DNA of 64,000 nucleotides from JADJVL01 sp046331545 (GTDB lineage: Bacteria; Acidobacteriota; Holophagae; Holophagales; Holophagaceae), in contig JAXLQR010000002.1 of assembly GCA_046331545.1 (NCBI GenBank), positions 2,728,001-2,792,000 of the forward strand, written 5' to 3'. Numbering within the stretch: position 1 is the first letter of the stretch; each line of letters starts with the position of its first letter. The notes beneath the pieces were generated by a model. That model did not search any database. It was given only the letters and a program-made list of their open reading frames with translations, and was not told the origin of the DNA. Positions 18,116-26,923 of this stretch are shown piece by piece. A program made the translations under genes and the position numbers.

Positions 18116-21100
18116 ATGGGAACCCAATCCGAGGGAGTTCAGGAGCCCTCGCCCTCCGAAGTATCCTCGGGCCCTGTTCGGGGCCTGCTTCTCGACCGCG
18201 AAAAGGCCCTCATCCTCGGCGCACTCATCCTCCTGGTGGTCCTGGGGTTCGTGAATGACACGCCGGTCTTCAGGCGGCTCCGCCTCATCAAGCTGACCTA
18301 CCGCACGCTGGCGATTCTGCCCGTGTTCCTCCTCATTGCCGTGGCCGGGAGGCGTCTCAATCGCCTCACCAACCTGCTTTCTGACTGGTGGCCGGTGCTC
18401 GGCCTCCTGGCGGTCTACGAGAGCCTGAAGCACTTCCACGCCAATAAGATCACTGAATTCCTCGGCATCATGCCCAAGGACACGCTCATGCTTCGGGCGG
18501 ATGAGTGGCTCTTCGGCAAGGCCCTGCCTCTACGACTGGAGGCCTTGTGCACGCCATGGTTCACCCATTTCATGCAGTTCTTCTATATCTGGGTCTATTA
18601 CCTGAGCCCTGTGACGTTCCTGGGTTATGCGTATTTCGTGCTGGAGGATGATGCCTTCTTCAGGAAGCTGCGCCGGGGGCTCACGATCGGATTTCTGGGT
18701 GGATACCTGATCTACCTCCTGGTTCCTGTCGCGGGCCCGCTCTTCCTGGTCGGGGACCAGTTCACCGTCCCGATCCCGAACCAGGGGGAGATCCGCAAGC
18801 TGGTTTTCGACACGCTGCGCTACAACTACGACTGCTTCCCCAGCCTCCACACGGCGATCCCGTGGCTCCTGACAGTGCTGGCCTGGCCGCGGCTGCCCCG
18901 AATCGGGCGTGTGCTGGCGGCCACGGGCGCGATCGGGATCACCTTCAGCACGGTGCTTCTGCGGGCCCATTATGGGGTTGACGTGCTCGCCGGCCTGGCC
19001 TGGGTGGGGGTAGTCTACTTCATGGTCAATAAAGGCTTCCTCGCCAAGCCAGCCTTCCGATTCCCCTGGTTCTCCACCTCGCTCCTGCCGGGGCTTGGCT
19101 GGAGCCTGCGCGGGAGATTGCGGTTCCTCGGGGCGACCTTCGTGCTCACGGGTTGCGCGGGCCTCCTGGCCGAACAGACGTTCGAGAAGCTCCTGAGCAA
19201 TCTGCTCGGAGCAAGCACGCCGGCGGCCGCGGTGGTTCTCGCGGTGTACTTCCTGGGCCTCAGCCTCGGCGCGGCCTGCTACGGTCCCCTCATCCGCCGC
19301 CGGCTGGCCGATCCCTTCAAAGCCTTCGCGGCCATGGAGGCCTCGGTCGCGCTCTGGAGCCTGGGCCTCTACATCAGCTTCGGCAGCCTCACGGACTTCT
19401 TCGTTCCCCTGCTCCGACTCGGGGAGGGCTCATTCTGGACGCTGCAGTTCCTCCGGGCGCTGGTGGCCATGGTCTGGATCCTCCCCCCGACCTTCGCCAT
19501 GGGGGCAACCTTCCCGGCCATCGTGGACGCACTCCAGGCCATGCGGATTCCACAGCCCAACCGGGCGATGAGCCGATACTACGGCCTCAACCTCGCCGGC
19601 GCGATCCTGGGAGCGCTGGTTGGTCCCTACCTCACGTTCCCGAACTGGGGTCTCGACGGCACCCTTCTCTTCACGTTCGTGGTGGACGGATCCGCGGCAC
19701 TCATCGCCCTCCGACTCGCGGAAGGCCTCCGGCTGAGGCTCTTCACTCCCGGGACCGAGCCGGTGGTCCCATCCTCGGTCCCTGGACGGCCGCTCTTGGT
19801 CCTCCTTGCCGTCGGAGCGCTCTCGGGCTTCGTGTTCTTTTCCCTGGAGGTGCTCTGGACCCATCTCATCTCTGCGGTCCTAGGCAACAGCGTCTATGCC
19901 TTCGCGGCCATGCTCGCGCTCGTCCTTGCTGGTCTGGGCATCGGGAGTCTCCTGGCCACGCGGATCTTCCCGGGCCGACGCCCCATCCCTGCCTGGATGA
20001 TCTGCCTCTTGTTCCTCGGGGGAGGGGCGCTCCTTCTGTGGCAGTACCTCCAATGGCCGGAGGTCCCCGGGCTGTTCACGAAGTGGGGCGGGAACCTCAC
20101 CACTTTCTCGGACGGCGAGTTCCTGCGCTGGATCCAGGCGGGCCGGCTCCTGCTGCCGACGGCCATCGTGCTCGGCGTCGTGTACCCAAGCCTGTTCCGG
20201 CTTGATTCCTTCCCGTCGGAGGATCGGGCCCGCTGGGCGGGGTGGCTTGGCGCGGTCAACACCCTGGGGTGCATCGTCGGAGCGATTCTCACAGGATTCC
20301 TCCTGATTCCTGGGATCGGATCCGAGGCGACCCTCATCCTCCTCGGCATCCTTTGCGCTCTCTCCGGGCTCCTCCTCGCGGGCGCCTTCCTTCACGGGGT
20401 GAAGCGATGGGCCGTCATCGGCGCCTGCATCGCGTTGTCCGTGGCTTGGCTCAACCTGGAACCCTGGCCACTCCTGAAGCTCACCTCCGGGGAGCATGTG
20501 TACTTCCGCCCCAATCAGGTCTTCCCCCCCACCAAGCTCCGGTTCTTCCATGAGGACACCCAGGGAGGGATCACCACGGTGGTGGACAACCCGGCAGGAG
20601 TCCGTGAGCAACCTGAGCCCTACCGTACGCTGCTGACCAATGGCAAGTTCCAGGGGAATGACAGTTGGGAGGCAAACGCACAGACGGGATTCGTCCTCAT
20701 TCCAGCCATGCACGCGCGCACCTGGGATCGAAGCCTGGTCATCGGGCTGGGGACGGGCCATTCCGCGAAGGTGGCCTGGGATCTCGGGTACAAGGAGATG
20801 GAAATCGCTGAGATCTCACCAGGCATCCTGCAAGCGGCACGTTCCCATTTTCGGCACTTGAACGACCGGGTGATGGACCAGCCGGGAGTGAAGGTCATCC
20901 TGGAGGACGGGCGTAACCATCTCCTGCTCACACGCCACCGGTACGACCTCGTGACCATGGAGATCTCCAGCGTCTGGTTCGCAGGATCCACTTCCCTGTA
21001 CAGCAGGGAGTTCTATCAGCTGGTGTCGGACCACCTCACGGATGACGGGGTGTTCCAGCAGTGGATCCAATTGCACCATATGCGCCCCGGCAACTTGGTC

Positions 21101-21556
21101 AGCGTGATCCTGACCTTGAGGAACGTGTTCCCCTACGTCAGTTTCTGGGCCTTCGGCGGTCAGGGGATCCTGGTGGCCAGCCGCACTCCCCAATTCATCC
21201 AGGGCGACGCGCTGGACCGCATCGTCGCTCGGGCCGACCGGTGGGGATGGAGGGAGGTGGACACTCAAGGAAAGCTGCAGGAACTGCTGCGATCGAGACT
21301 GTTGGGTCCCCAGGATGTCGATGCTATGGACGACCGGTTCAAGATTCGCATCAACACGGACAGGAACCGTCTCCTGGAGTACGAGACGCCGAAGGACAAC
21401 CTGAGCGCCCTGGATTTCGGCAGGATCAATGTCCTCTTCCTGAGGAAGCAGTCCGGAAGCGTCCCGATCGCCTTGGCCCCTGGCTCGAAACCCTCGTGGA
21501 AGGAACTGGTGGATGCGGCGGCTCGTCCGAAGGACCTCCCCCCCAAGGGCCCCTGA
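18116..21556 (+). CDS. PAP2-like phosphatase fused to membrane/spermidine-synthase-like protein
   Basis: A 1146-residue protein with three parts. Residues about 30-310 form a multi-helix domain with the PAP2/Aur1-type catalytic motifs YDCFPSLHTAIPW and LRAHYGVDVLAG, so it probably acts on a lipid-linked phosphate. Residues about 340-770 contain a dozen hydrophobic helices like those of fused MFS/spermidine-synthase proteins (FVLTGCAGLLAEQTFEKLL, TFAMGATFPAIVDAL, NTLGCIVGAILTGFLL). The remainder is a soluble Rossmann fold with LVIGLGTGHSAKVAWD and EIAEISPGILQAA, as in spermidine synthase. The catalytic Asp of true spermidine synthases is not clear, so polyamine synthesis should not be assumed. 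Codon choice is less GC-extreme than in neighbours. A shorter relative lacking the phosphatase part is at 24839. Confidence 0.8.
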   Translation: MGTQSEGVQEPSPSEVSSGPVRGLLLDREKALILGALILLVVLGFVNDTPVFRRLRLIKLTYRTLAILPVFLLIAVAGRRLNRLTNLLSDWWPVLGLLAVYESLKHFHANKITEFLGIMPKDTLMLRADEWLFGKALPLRLEALCTPWFTHFMQFFYIWVYYLSPVTFLGYAYFVLEDDAFFRKLRRGLTIGFLGGYLIYLLVPVAGPLFLVGDQFTVPIPNQGEIRKLVFDTLRYNYDCFPSLHTAIPWLLTVLAWPRLPRIGRVLAATGAIGITFSTVLLRAHYGVDVLAGLAWVGVVYFMVNKGFLAKPAFRFPWFSTSLLPGLGWSLRGRLRFLGATFVLTGCAGLLAEQTFEKLLSNLLGASTPAAAVVLAVYFLGLSLGAACYGPLIRRRLADPFKAFAAMEASVALWSLGLYISFGSLTDFFVPLLRLGEGSFWTLQFLRALVAMVWILPPTFAMGATFPAIVDALQAMRIPQPNRAMSRYYGLNLAGAILGALVGPYLTFPNWGLDGTLLFTFVVDGSAALIALRLAEGLRLRLFTPGTEPVVPSSVPGRPLLVLLAVGALSGFVFFSLEVLWTHLISAVLGNSVYAFAAMLALVLAGLGIGSLLATRIFPGRRPIPAWMICLLFLGGGALLLWQYLQWPEVPGLFTKWGGNLTTFSDGEFLRWIQAGRLLLPTAIVLGVVYPSLFRLDSFPSEDRARWAGWLGAVNTLGCIVGAILTGFLLIPGIGSEATLILLGILCALSGLLLAGAFLHGVKRWAVIGACIALSVAWLNLEPWPLLKLTSGEHVYFRPNQVFPPTKLRFFHEDTQGGITTVVDNPAGVREQPEPYRTLLTNGKFQGNDSWEANAQTGFVLIPAMHARTWDRSLVIGLGTGHSAKVAWDLGYKEMEIAEISPGILQAARSHFRHLNDRVMDQPGVKVILEDGRNHLLLTRHRYDLVTMEISSVWFAGSTSLYSREFYQLVSDHLTDDGVFQQWIQLHHMRPGNLVSVILTLRNVFPYVSFWAFGGQGILVASRTPQFIQGDALDRIVARADRWGWREVDTQGKLQELLRSRLLGPQDVDAMDDRFKIRINTDRNRLLEYETPKDNLSALDFGRINVLFLRKQSGSVPIALAPGSKPSWKELVDAAARPKDLPPKGP

Positions 21557-21671
21557 TGGAGCGCCCCCTGGACCGGCACCCTCCGATGCCCGGGCTCATG
21601 GGGGAATCGCGATGGGAGTTGTTTGGTTCTAGGATGATTGCGTTGAACGGCTTGAAGCGAGCGAGGATCGA

Positions 21672-22007
21672 TTGAAGTCAGGCCTCCTATACAGTCTGGT
21701 AGCGATTGGAGGGCTGAGCGCCGCCGAAGGGCCCCTGGCTGCTCCGAAGGACCTCAAGGCCTTCTTCCTGCGCACCTGCGCGACCTGCCACGGCGCGGAC
21801 GGGTCGGGGCGGGCGCCCACGGGCCAGCGGCTGGCGGGCCGGGCCCTGGCCGACGCCAAGTGGCAGGCGAAGCAGAAGGACAGCGACCTCGTGAAGGTGA
21901 TCTTCCTGGGCAAGGGCGCCATGCCCGGCTACAAGGGCCAGCTCACCGAGGACGAGGTGAAGCAGATGGTCGCCGACGTGGTCCGGCCCCTGGCCCTGAA
22001 GAAGTGA
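21672..22007 (+). CDS. small c-type cytochrome
   Basis: A 111-residue monohaem cytochrome c. Signal peptide at the N-terminus, CATCHGADGSGRAPTG haem-attachment motif, and an axial Met within KGAMPGYKGQL. The TTG at 21672 is chosen for the GAGG six bases upstream and because it gives a complete signal peptide. It sits eight bases before a second cytochrome gene and both likely serve as soluble electron carriers or oxidase partners in the periplasm. Confidence 0.8.
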   Translation: MKSGLLYSLVAIGGLSAAEGPLAAPKDLKAFFLRTCATCHGADGSGRAPTGQRLAGRALADAKWQAKQKDSDLVKVIFLGKGAMPGYKGQLTEDEVKQMVADVVRPLALKK

Positions 22008-22015
22008 GGATCCCC

Positions 22016-22444
22016 ATGCGCGCCGCCCTCCTGTCCCTCCTGCCGGCCTTCCTCCTCGCCCAGGAGCCCGCGCGGCCCGCCCGCGGCCTCGACGAGCTGA
22101 AGGCCTTCTACGTGCAGAACTGCGTGCGCTGCCATGGCCCGGACGGCTCGGCCCGGGACGCCACCGGCAAGAAGCTGGGCGGCCGCGACTTCACGGATCC
22201 CAAGGAGAACCGGGAACCCGACGCGGCCATGGCCAGGACCATCCGCAAGGGCATCTTCTTCGGGCGGGTCATGCCCTCCTTCAAGGCGCAGCTCAGCGAG
22301 GAGGAGGCCCTGACGATCATCCGGGAGATCGTCCGGAAGGCCGAGAAGGGCAGGCTCATCGCGCCCGCCGGTGATGCCCCGAAGCCCACCCCGGAAGCCC
22401 CGAAGCCGGCCGCGGAGGCCCCGAGGACGGCGCCTCGGCCCTGA
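22016..22444 (+). CDS. c-type cytochrome with Pro/Ala-rich tail
   Basis: A 142-residue secreted protein: short signal peptide (AALLSLLPAFLLAQ), CVRCHGPDGSARDATGK haem motif, axial Met in GRVMPSFKAQLSEEE, and a C-terminal tail of Pro-Lys-Ala repeats (KPTPEAPKPAAEAP). It is a paralogue of the cytochrome just upstream, differing by the extra tail that may span the periplasm or contact the wall. Translation is likely coupled. Confidence 0.85.
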   Translation: MRAALLSLLPAFLLAQEPARPARGLDELKAFYVQNCVRCHGPDGSARDATGKKLGGRDFTDPKENREPDAAMARTIRKGIFFGRVMPSFKAQLSEEEALTIIREIVRKAEKGRLIAPAGDAPKPTPEAPKPAAEAPRTAPRP

Positions 22445-22468
22445 GGCGCGCCCCGGTAAACTGGTGGG

Positions 22469-24760
22469 ATGGCTGAAACCGACCATCCCCTCCTGCAGGG
22501 TCTGAACCCGCCCCAGCGGGAGGCCGTCATGCGCGGGGAAGGGCCGCTGCTCATCCTGGCGGGGGCGGGCTCGGGCAAGACCACGGTGATCACCCGGCGC
22601 ATCGCCTGGCTCATCGAGGAGCAGGGGGCGCATCCCGCGTCGATCCTGGCGATGACCTTCACCAACAAGGCGGCCGAGGAGATGCGGGAGCGCGTCCAGC
22701 GCCTGGTGAGCGTGCCCGTGGAGCAGCTCTGGGTGAGCACCTTCCACAGCTTCTGCACCCGCATCCTGCGCCGGGAGGGCGACCGCACGCCGGTGGGCCG
22801 CAGCTTCGTCATCTTCGACCCCAGCGACCAGAAGAGCCTCGTCAAGCAGGTGCTGGCGGAGCTCAAGCTGCCGGAGAAGCAGTTCCACCCCCGCCGGGTG
22901 CTGGAGTTCATCAGCGACTTCAAGAACCGCTGCCTCCTGCCCGAGGAGGCCCGGGAAGAGGCCCTGGACCCGTGGACGCGGAGGGCCGTGGACGCCTACG
23001 AGCTCTACCAGAAGGGCCTGCGCAGCCACCGCGCCTGCGACTTCGACGACCTGCTGCTCCACACCGAGCGCCTGTTCCGCGACCCGGCGATGCAGGAGAT
23101 CTATTCCCAGCGCTTCCGCACCCTCCTCGTGGACGAGTACCAGGACACCAACCACGCCCAGTACAAGCTCGTGCAGCACCTGGCGAAGCACCACCGGAAC
23201 CTCTGCGTGGTGGGCGACGAGGACCAGTCCATCTATGGCTGGCGCGGCGCGGACATCCGCAACATCCTCGACTTCCAGCGGGATTTCCCCGGCGCGGTGC
23301 AGATCAAGCTGGAGCAGAACTACCGCAGCACCCAGAGCATCCTCGACGCCGCCAGCACCGTCATCGCCAACAACGCCCAGCGCCTGGGCAAGACGCTGTG
23401 GACCGACGCGGGGCAGGGGGAGAAGCTCGTCTTCAAGCTCCTCGACGACGGGCGGCTGGAGGCGGAATACGTCGTCGCGAAGATCCAGGAGGCGCGGCGC
23501 TACGACCCGGGCGTCAAGGTGGCCGTGCTCTACCGCGCCAACTGGCAGTCGCGGCAGATGGAGGAGGCCCTCCGCGGCGCCAACCTCCCCTACAAGCTGA
23601 TCGGCGGCGTGAAGTTCTACGAGCGCCAGGAGGTGAAGGACCTCCTGAGCTACCTGCGCCTCTTCTCGAACCCCTTCGACCTGACCTCCTTCCGCCGCTG
23701 CGTGAACGCGCCCAGCCGGGGCGTGGGGCCGACGACGCTGGGGAGGATCGAGGCCGCCATCCCCGAGGGCGGCACGCCCCTGGAAGGCCTCGCCGCCCTG
23801 CACCGCGGCGGCGAGCTGAAGGGCCGCGCGGGCCGGGAGATGGGGAAGTTCCTCAAGCTCTTCCAGGACGGCGCCGGGGAGCTGCAGGCCCTCAGCCTCT
23901 CGGGCTTCGCCCGCTGGGTGCTGGTGGAAAGCGGCTACCTCCAGAGCCTGGAGGAGGAGGGGACGCTGGAGGCGGAGGGCCGGGTGCGCAACCTGGAGGA
24001 GTTCCTCTCGGCCGCCAGCGAGGCGGAGACGCTCGGCCTCGGCCTGTCGGAGTTCCTGGACCGCGTCACCCTCGCCGCCGACGCCGACGAAGTGGAGGGC
24101 GCGGCGGACCTCAGCCTCATGACCATCCACTGCGCCAAGGGCCTCGAGTTCCCCATCGTCTTCGTCGTGGGCATGGAGGAGGACGTCTTCCCCAACCGCC
24201 AGGCGCGGGAGACCGGAGAGGGCCTCGAGGAGGAGCGGCGCCTCTTCTACGTGGCCATCACCCGCGCCAAGTCCCGCCTCACCCTCACCGGCGCCCGGCG
24301 CCGCCGCATGATGGGCCAGGACATGCTGGGCATGCCCAGCCGCTTCCTCCGGGAACTGCCCTCCGGGGCCCTGGAGGCGCCCATCCGCTGGGGCACGGAG
24401 CTCTACCAGGGCGGCCACGGCGTGATGGCGGGGTCGCGGCCCGTACGTACCGGCGGCGGCATGAGCGTCGCGTCCGAGTTGCAGCGCATCCGCGGGTTCT
24501 TCGACCGGGCGCGGACCGAGGTCAAAGGTGTCGCGCCCGTGCCCCCGGAGGAGGGCGGCACCGCGGCGCCTCCGCCGCCGGACCTGCCCGACGGCAGCGC
24601 CTGGGCCAAGGGCACCCGGGTGCGCAGCCCCCGCTTCGGCCGGGGCGTGGTGCTCGCCGCCAGCGGCCGGGGGGACGGGCTCACCTACACCATCCGCTTC
24701 GAGGGCGGGGAGAAGCGCATCGTGGCGCGCTTCGGGATGCTCTCGCTGGATGCCGGCTGA
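22469..24760 (+). CDS. pcrA: ATP-dependent DNA helicase UvrD/PcrA
   Basis: A superfamily 1A 3'-5' helicase used in repair and replication-conflict resolution. The 763-residue protein has Walker A AGAGSGKT (31-38), motif Ia TFTNKAAEEMRERV, motif II VDEYQDTN, motif III GDEDQSIYGWRGA, motif IV QNYRST, motif V TIHCAKGLEFP and motif VI YVAITRAK. A C-terminal Tudor-like domain (GTRVRSPRFGRGVVLAAS) binds RNA polymerase in PcrA/UvrD. Length and order are normal. Confidence 0.95.
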   Translation: MAETDHPLLQGLNPPQREAVMRGEGPLLILAGAGSGKTTVITRRIAWLIEEQGAHPASILAMTFTNKAAEEMRERVQRLVSVPVEQLWVSTFHSFCTRILRREGDRTPVGRSFVIFDPSDQKSLVKQVLAELKLPEKQFHPRRVLEFISDFKNRCLLPEEAREEALDPWTRRAVDAYELYQKGLRSHRACDFDDLLLHTERLFRDPAMQEIYSQRFRTLLVDEYQDTNHAQYKLVQHLAKHHRNLCVVGDEDQSIYGWRGADIRNILDFQRDFPGAVQIKLEQNYRSTQSILDAASTVIANNAQRLGKTLWTDAGQGEKLVFKLLDDGRLEAEYVVAKIQEARRYDPGVKVAVLYRANWQSRQMEEALRGANLPYKLIGGVKFYERQEVKDLLSYLRLFSNPFDLTSFRRCVNAPSRGVGPTTLGRIEAAIPEGGTPLEGLAALHRGGELKGRAGREMGKFLKLFQDGAGELQALSLSGFARWVLVESGYLQSLEEEGTLEAEGRVRNLEEFLSAASEAETLGLGLSEFLDRVTLAADADEVEGAADLSLMTIHCAKGLEFPIVFVVGMEEDVFPNRQARETGEGLEEERRLFYVAITRAKSRLTLTGARRRRMMGQDMLGMPSRFLRELPSGALEAPIRWGTELYQGGHGVMAGSRPVRTGGGMSVASELQRIRGFFDRARTEVKGVAPVPPEEGGTAAPPPPDLPDGSAWAKGTRVRSPRFGRGVVLAASGRGDGLTYTIRFEGGEKRIVARFGMLSLDAG

Positions 24761-24838
24761 AGGCTCCCCGACGGGACGGACGGTGGACGGAGGGGCCTGG
24801 ACCCTGCACCCTGGAGGGAATCCCAGGACGGTACCCCC

Positions 24839-26914
24839 GTGAACGACGCCCCGCCCTCCGCGCCCCCGCGCGGCCTGCTCCTCCCCTCCTCCGCCATCGG
24901 CCTCGGGGCCTTCCTGCTCTTCCAGGTGCAGCCCCTGTTGGCGAAGCGCATCCTGCCCTGGTTCGGCGGCTCGGCGGCGGTATGGACGGCCTGCATGCTG
25001 TTCTTCCAGGTGGTGCTGCTGCTGGGCTACACCTACGCGCACCTGCTGCAGAAGCTGCCGGCCCGGCGCCAGGCCTGGGTGCACGGGGCGCTGCTCCTGC
25101 TCAGCCTCGCCGCCCTGCCGGTGGTGCCCAGCGCGGGCTGGAAGCCCGTGGCCAGCGGCGATCCCACGTGGCGCATCCTCGGGCTCCTGGGGGCCACCGT
25201 GGGCCTGCCCTACCTGCTGCTCTCCAGCACCTCGCCCCTGGTGCAGCGGTGGCTCGCCCAGGAGCGCCCCGGCTTCGATCCCTACCGCCTCTTCGCCCTG
25301 TCCAACGCCGGCAGCATGGCGGCCCTCCTCAGCTATCCCGTGCTGGTGGAGCCCTTCCTGCGGCTGGACCTCCAGGCCTGGGGCTGGAGCGCCGCCTACG
25401 GGCTGTACGTCCTCGCCGCCGCGGCCCTCGCCTGGCGCGCGCGGAACCTGCCCGCCTCCGACCCGGCCCTGGACCGGGAGCCCGGGGACGCCACGCGGCA
25501 CGCGGCGCCGGGCGCCGGCGTGCGCCTCCTCTGGGTGGTCCTGGCCTTCGCGCCCTCGGTGCTGCTGCTCGGCGTGACCAGCCACCTCAGCACCAACGTG
25601 GCGCCCATCCCCTTCCTCTGGGTGCTGCCCCTGGCCCTCTACCTGCTCAGCTTCATCCTGTGCTTCGACCATCCGCGGTGGTACGCGCGGAAGGCCTTCC
25701 TGCCGCTCGCCGCGGTGGCCCTCGCGGCCCTGGCCTGGCTCATCCTGCCCGACCAGCACAAGCTCGACCTGCGGCTGCAGGTGGGCCTGGCCGGGGCCGC
25801 CCTGTTCATCGTCTGCATGGCCGCCCACGGCGAGCTGGTGCGCCTCCGCCCGGCGCCGCGCCACCTCACGGGCTTCTACCTCTCGCTCTCCCTGGGCGGC
25901 GCCCTGGGTGGCGTCTTCGCGGGCCTCGTGGCCCCGCGGGTCTTCGACGGCCTTGTGGAACTGCCCATCGGCCTCATGGCCCTGGCGGGCCTGGCCTTCC
26001 TCGCCTGGCTGCGGGACCAGGGGACGGGCACGGGGCCCTGGCTGCGCTGGAGCCTCGCGGCCTGGCTGCTGGCCGGCCTCGGGGCCACGGTGCACTTCCA
26101 CCTCCGGAGGCAGAAGGACTTCGCCGAGGATTCCCTGCTGCAGGTGCGCAACTTCTACGGGACCCTGCGCATCCGCGAAGTGGGCCTGGGCCGGGACCGC
26201 AGCCGCTACCTGCTCCACGGCACCATCAACCACGGCGGCCAGTTCGTGGCGGGCGACCGGGCCCACGACCGGACCACCTACTACGGGCCTGACAGCGGCG
26301 TGGGCCTCGCGATCGAAGCCCTCGGCGCGAAAGGTCCGCTGAGGGTGGGCGTGGTGGGCCTCGGCTCCGGCACGCTGCTGAACTACGGCCGTCCCGGGGA
26401 CCTCTTCCGGGTCTACGAGATCAACCCGCTGGTGGAGCGCATCGCCCGGACCTGGTTCGTGGCCCTGCCGGAGTGCCAGGCCCGGACCGAGGTGGCGCTC
26501 GGGGACGCCCGCCTCAGCCTCGAGGCCGAACCGCCCCAGCGCTACGACCTGCTCGCCGTGGACGCCTTCAGCAGCGACGCCATCCCCGTCCACCTGCTCA
26601 CCCGGGAGGCCTTCGACGCCTACGCCCGGCAGCTCCGCCCCGGCGGCGTGCTGGCGGTGCACATCTCCAACCGCTACCTCGACCTGGCGCCGGTGGTGAA
26701 GCGCGAAGCCGAGGCCCGGGGCTGGCAGGCCCGCCTGGTGAGCGACGACGAGGACACCGAGGCCGGCGTCTACCGCAGCGACTGGGTGCTGGTGTCCGAC
26801 CGGGGAGACCTCTTCCAGGCGGAGGCCCTGAAGGACGCGGCCCCGCTGGCGGACGACCCGAAGGTCCGGCGCTGGACCGACGATTTCAGCAACCTCTACC
26901 GCATCCTGAAGTAG
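24839..26914 (+). CDS. fused membrane/spermidine-synthase-like protein
   Basis: A 691-residue protein with an N-terminal membrane half (about ten helices, starting ALGAFLLFQVQPLLAKRILP-like sequence and FGGSAAVWTACMLFFQ) and a C-terminal Rossmann half with VGVVGLGSGTLLNYG, YEINPLVERIARTWF and VDAFSSDAIPVHLLT. This matches the widespread fused MFS/spermidine synthase architecture, whose reaction is not well established. The VDAFSSDAIP box resembles the polyamine synthase active-site strand. GTG 24839. It is a shorter relative of the protein at 18116, without the phosphatase part. Confidence 0.85.
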   Translation: MNDAPPSAPPRGLLLPSSAIGLGAFLLFQVQPLLAKRILPWFGGSAAVWTACMLFFQVVLLLGYTYAHLLQKLPARRQAWVHGALLLLSLAALPVVPSAGWKPVASGDPTWRILGLLGATVGLPYLLLSSTSPLVQRWLAQERPGFDPYRLFALSNAGSMAALLSYPVLVEPFLRLDLQAWGWSAAYGLYVLAAAALAWRARNLPASDPALDREPGDATRHAAPGAGVRLLWVVLAFAPSVLLLGVTSHLSTNVAPIPFLWVLPLALYLLSFILCFDHPRWYARKAFLPLAAVALAALAWLILPDQHKLDLRLQVGLAGAALFIVCMAAHGELVRLRPAPRHLTGFYLSLSLGGALGGVFAGLVAPRVFDGLVELPIGLMALAGLAFLAWLRDQGTGTGPWLRWSLAAWLLAGLGATVHFHLRRQKDFAEDSLLQVRNFYGTLRIREVGLGRDRSRYLLHGTINHGGQFVAGDRAHDRTTYYGPDSGVGLAIEALGAKGPLRVGVVGLGSGTLLNYGRPGDLFRVYEINPLVERIARTWFVALPECQARTEVALGDARLSLEAEPPQRYDLLAVDAFSSDAIPVHLLTREAFDAYARQLRPGGVLAVHISNRYLDLAPVVKREAEARGWQARLVSDDEDTEAGVYRSDWVLVSDRGDLFQAEALKDAAPLADDPKVRRWTDDFSNLYRILK

Positions 26915-26923
26915 GCGGGGGCC

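Noticed and set aside
18116..21556. Calling this gene a plain spermidine synthase.
   Set aside because: Two thirds of the protein is membrane-embedded with phosphatase motifs, and the catalytic residues of polyamine synthases are not evident.
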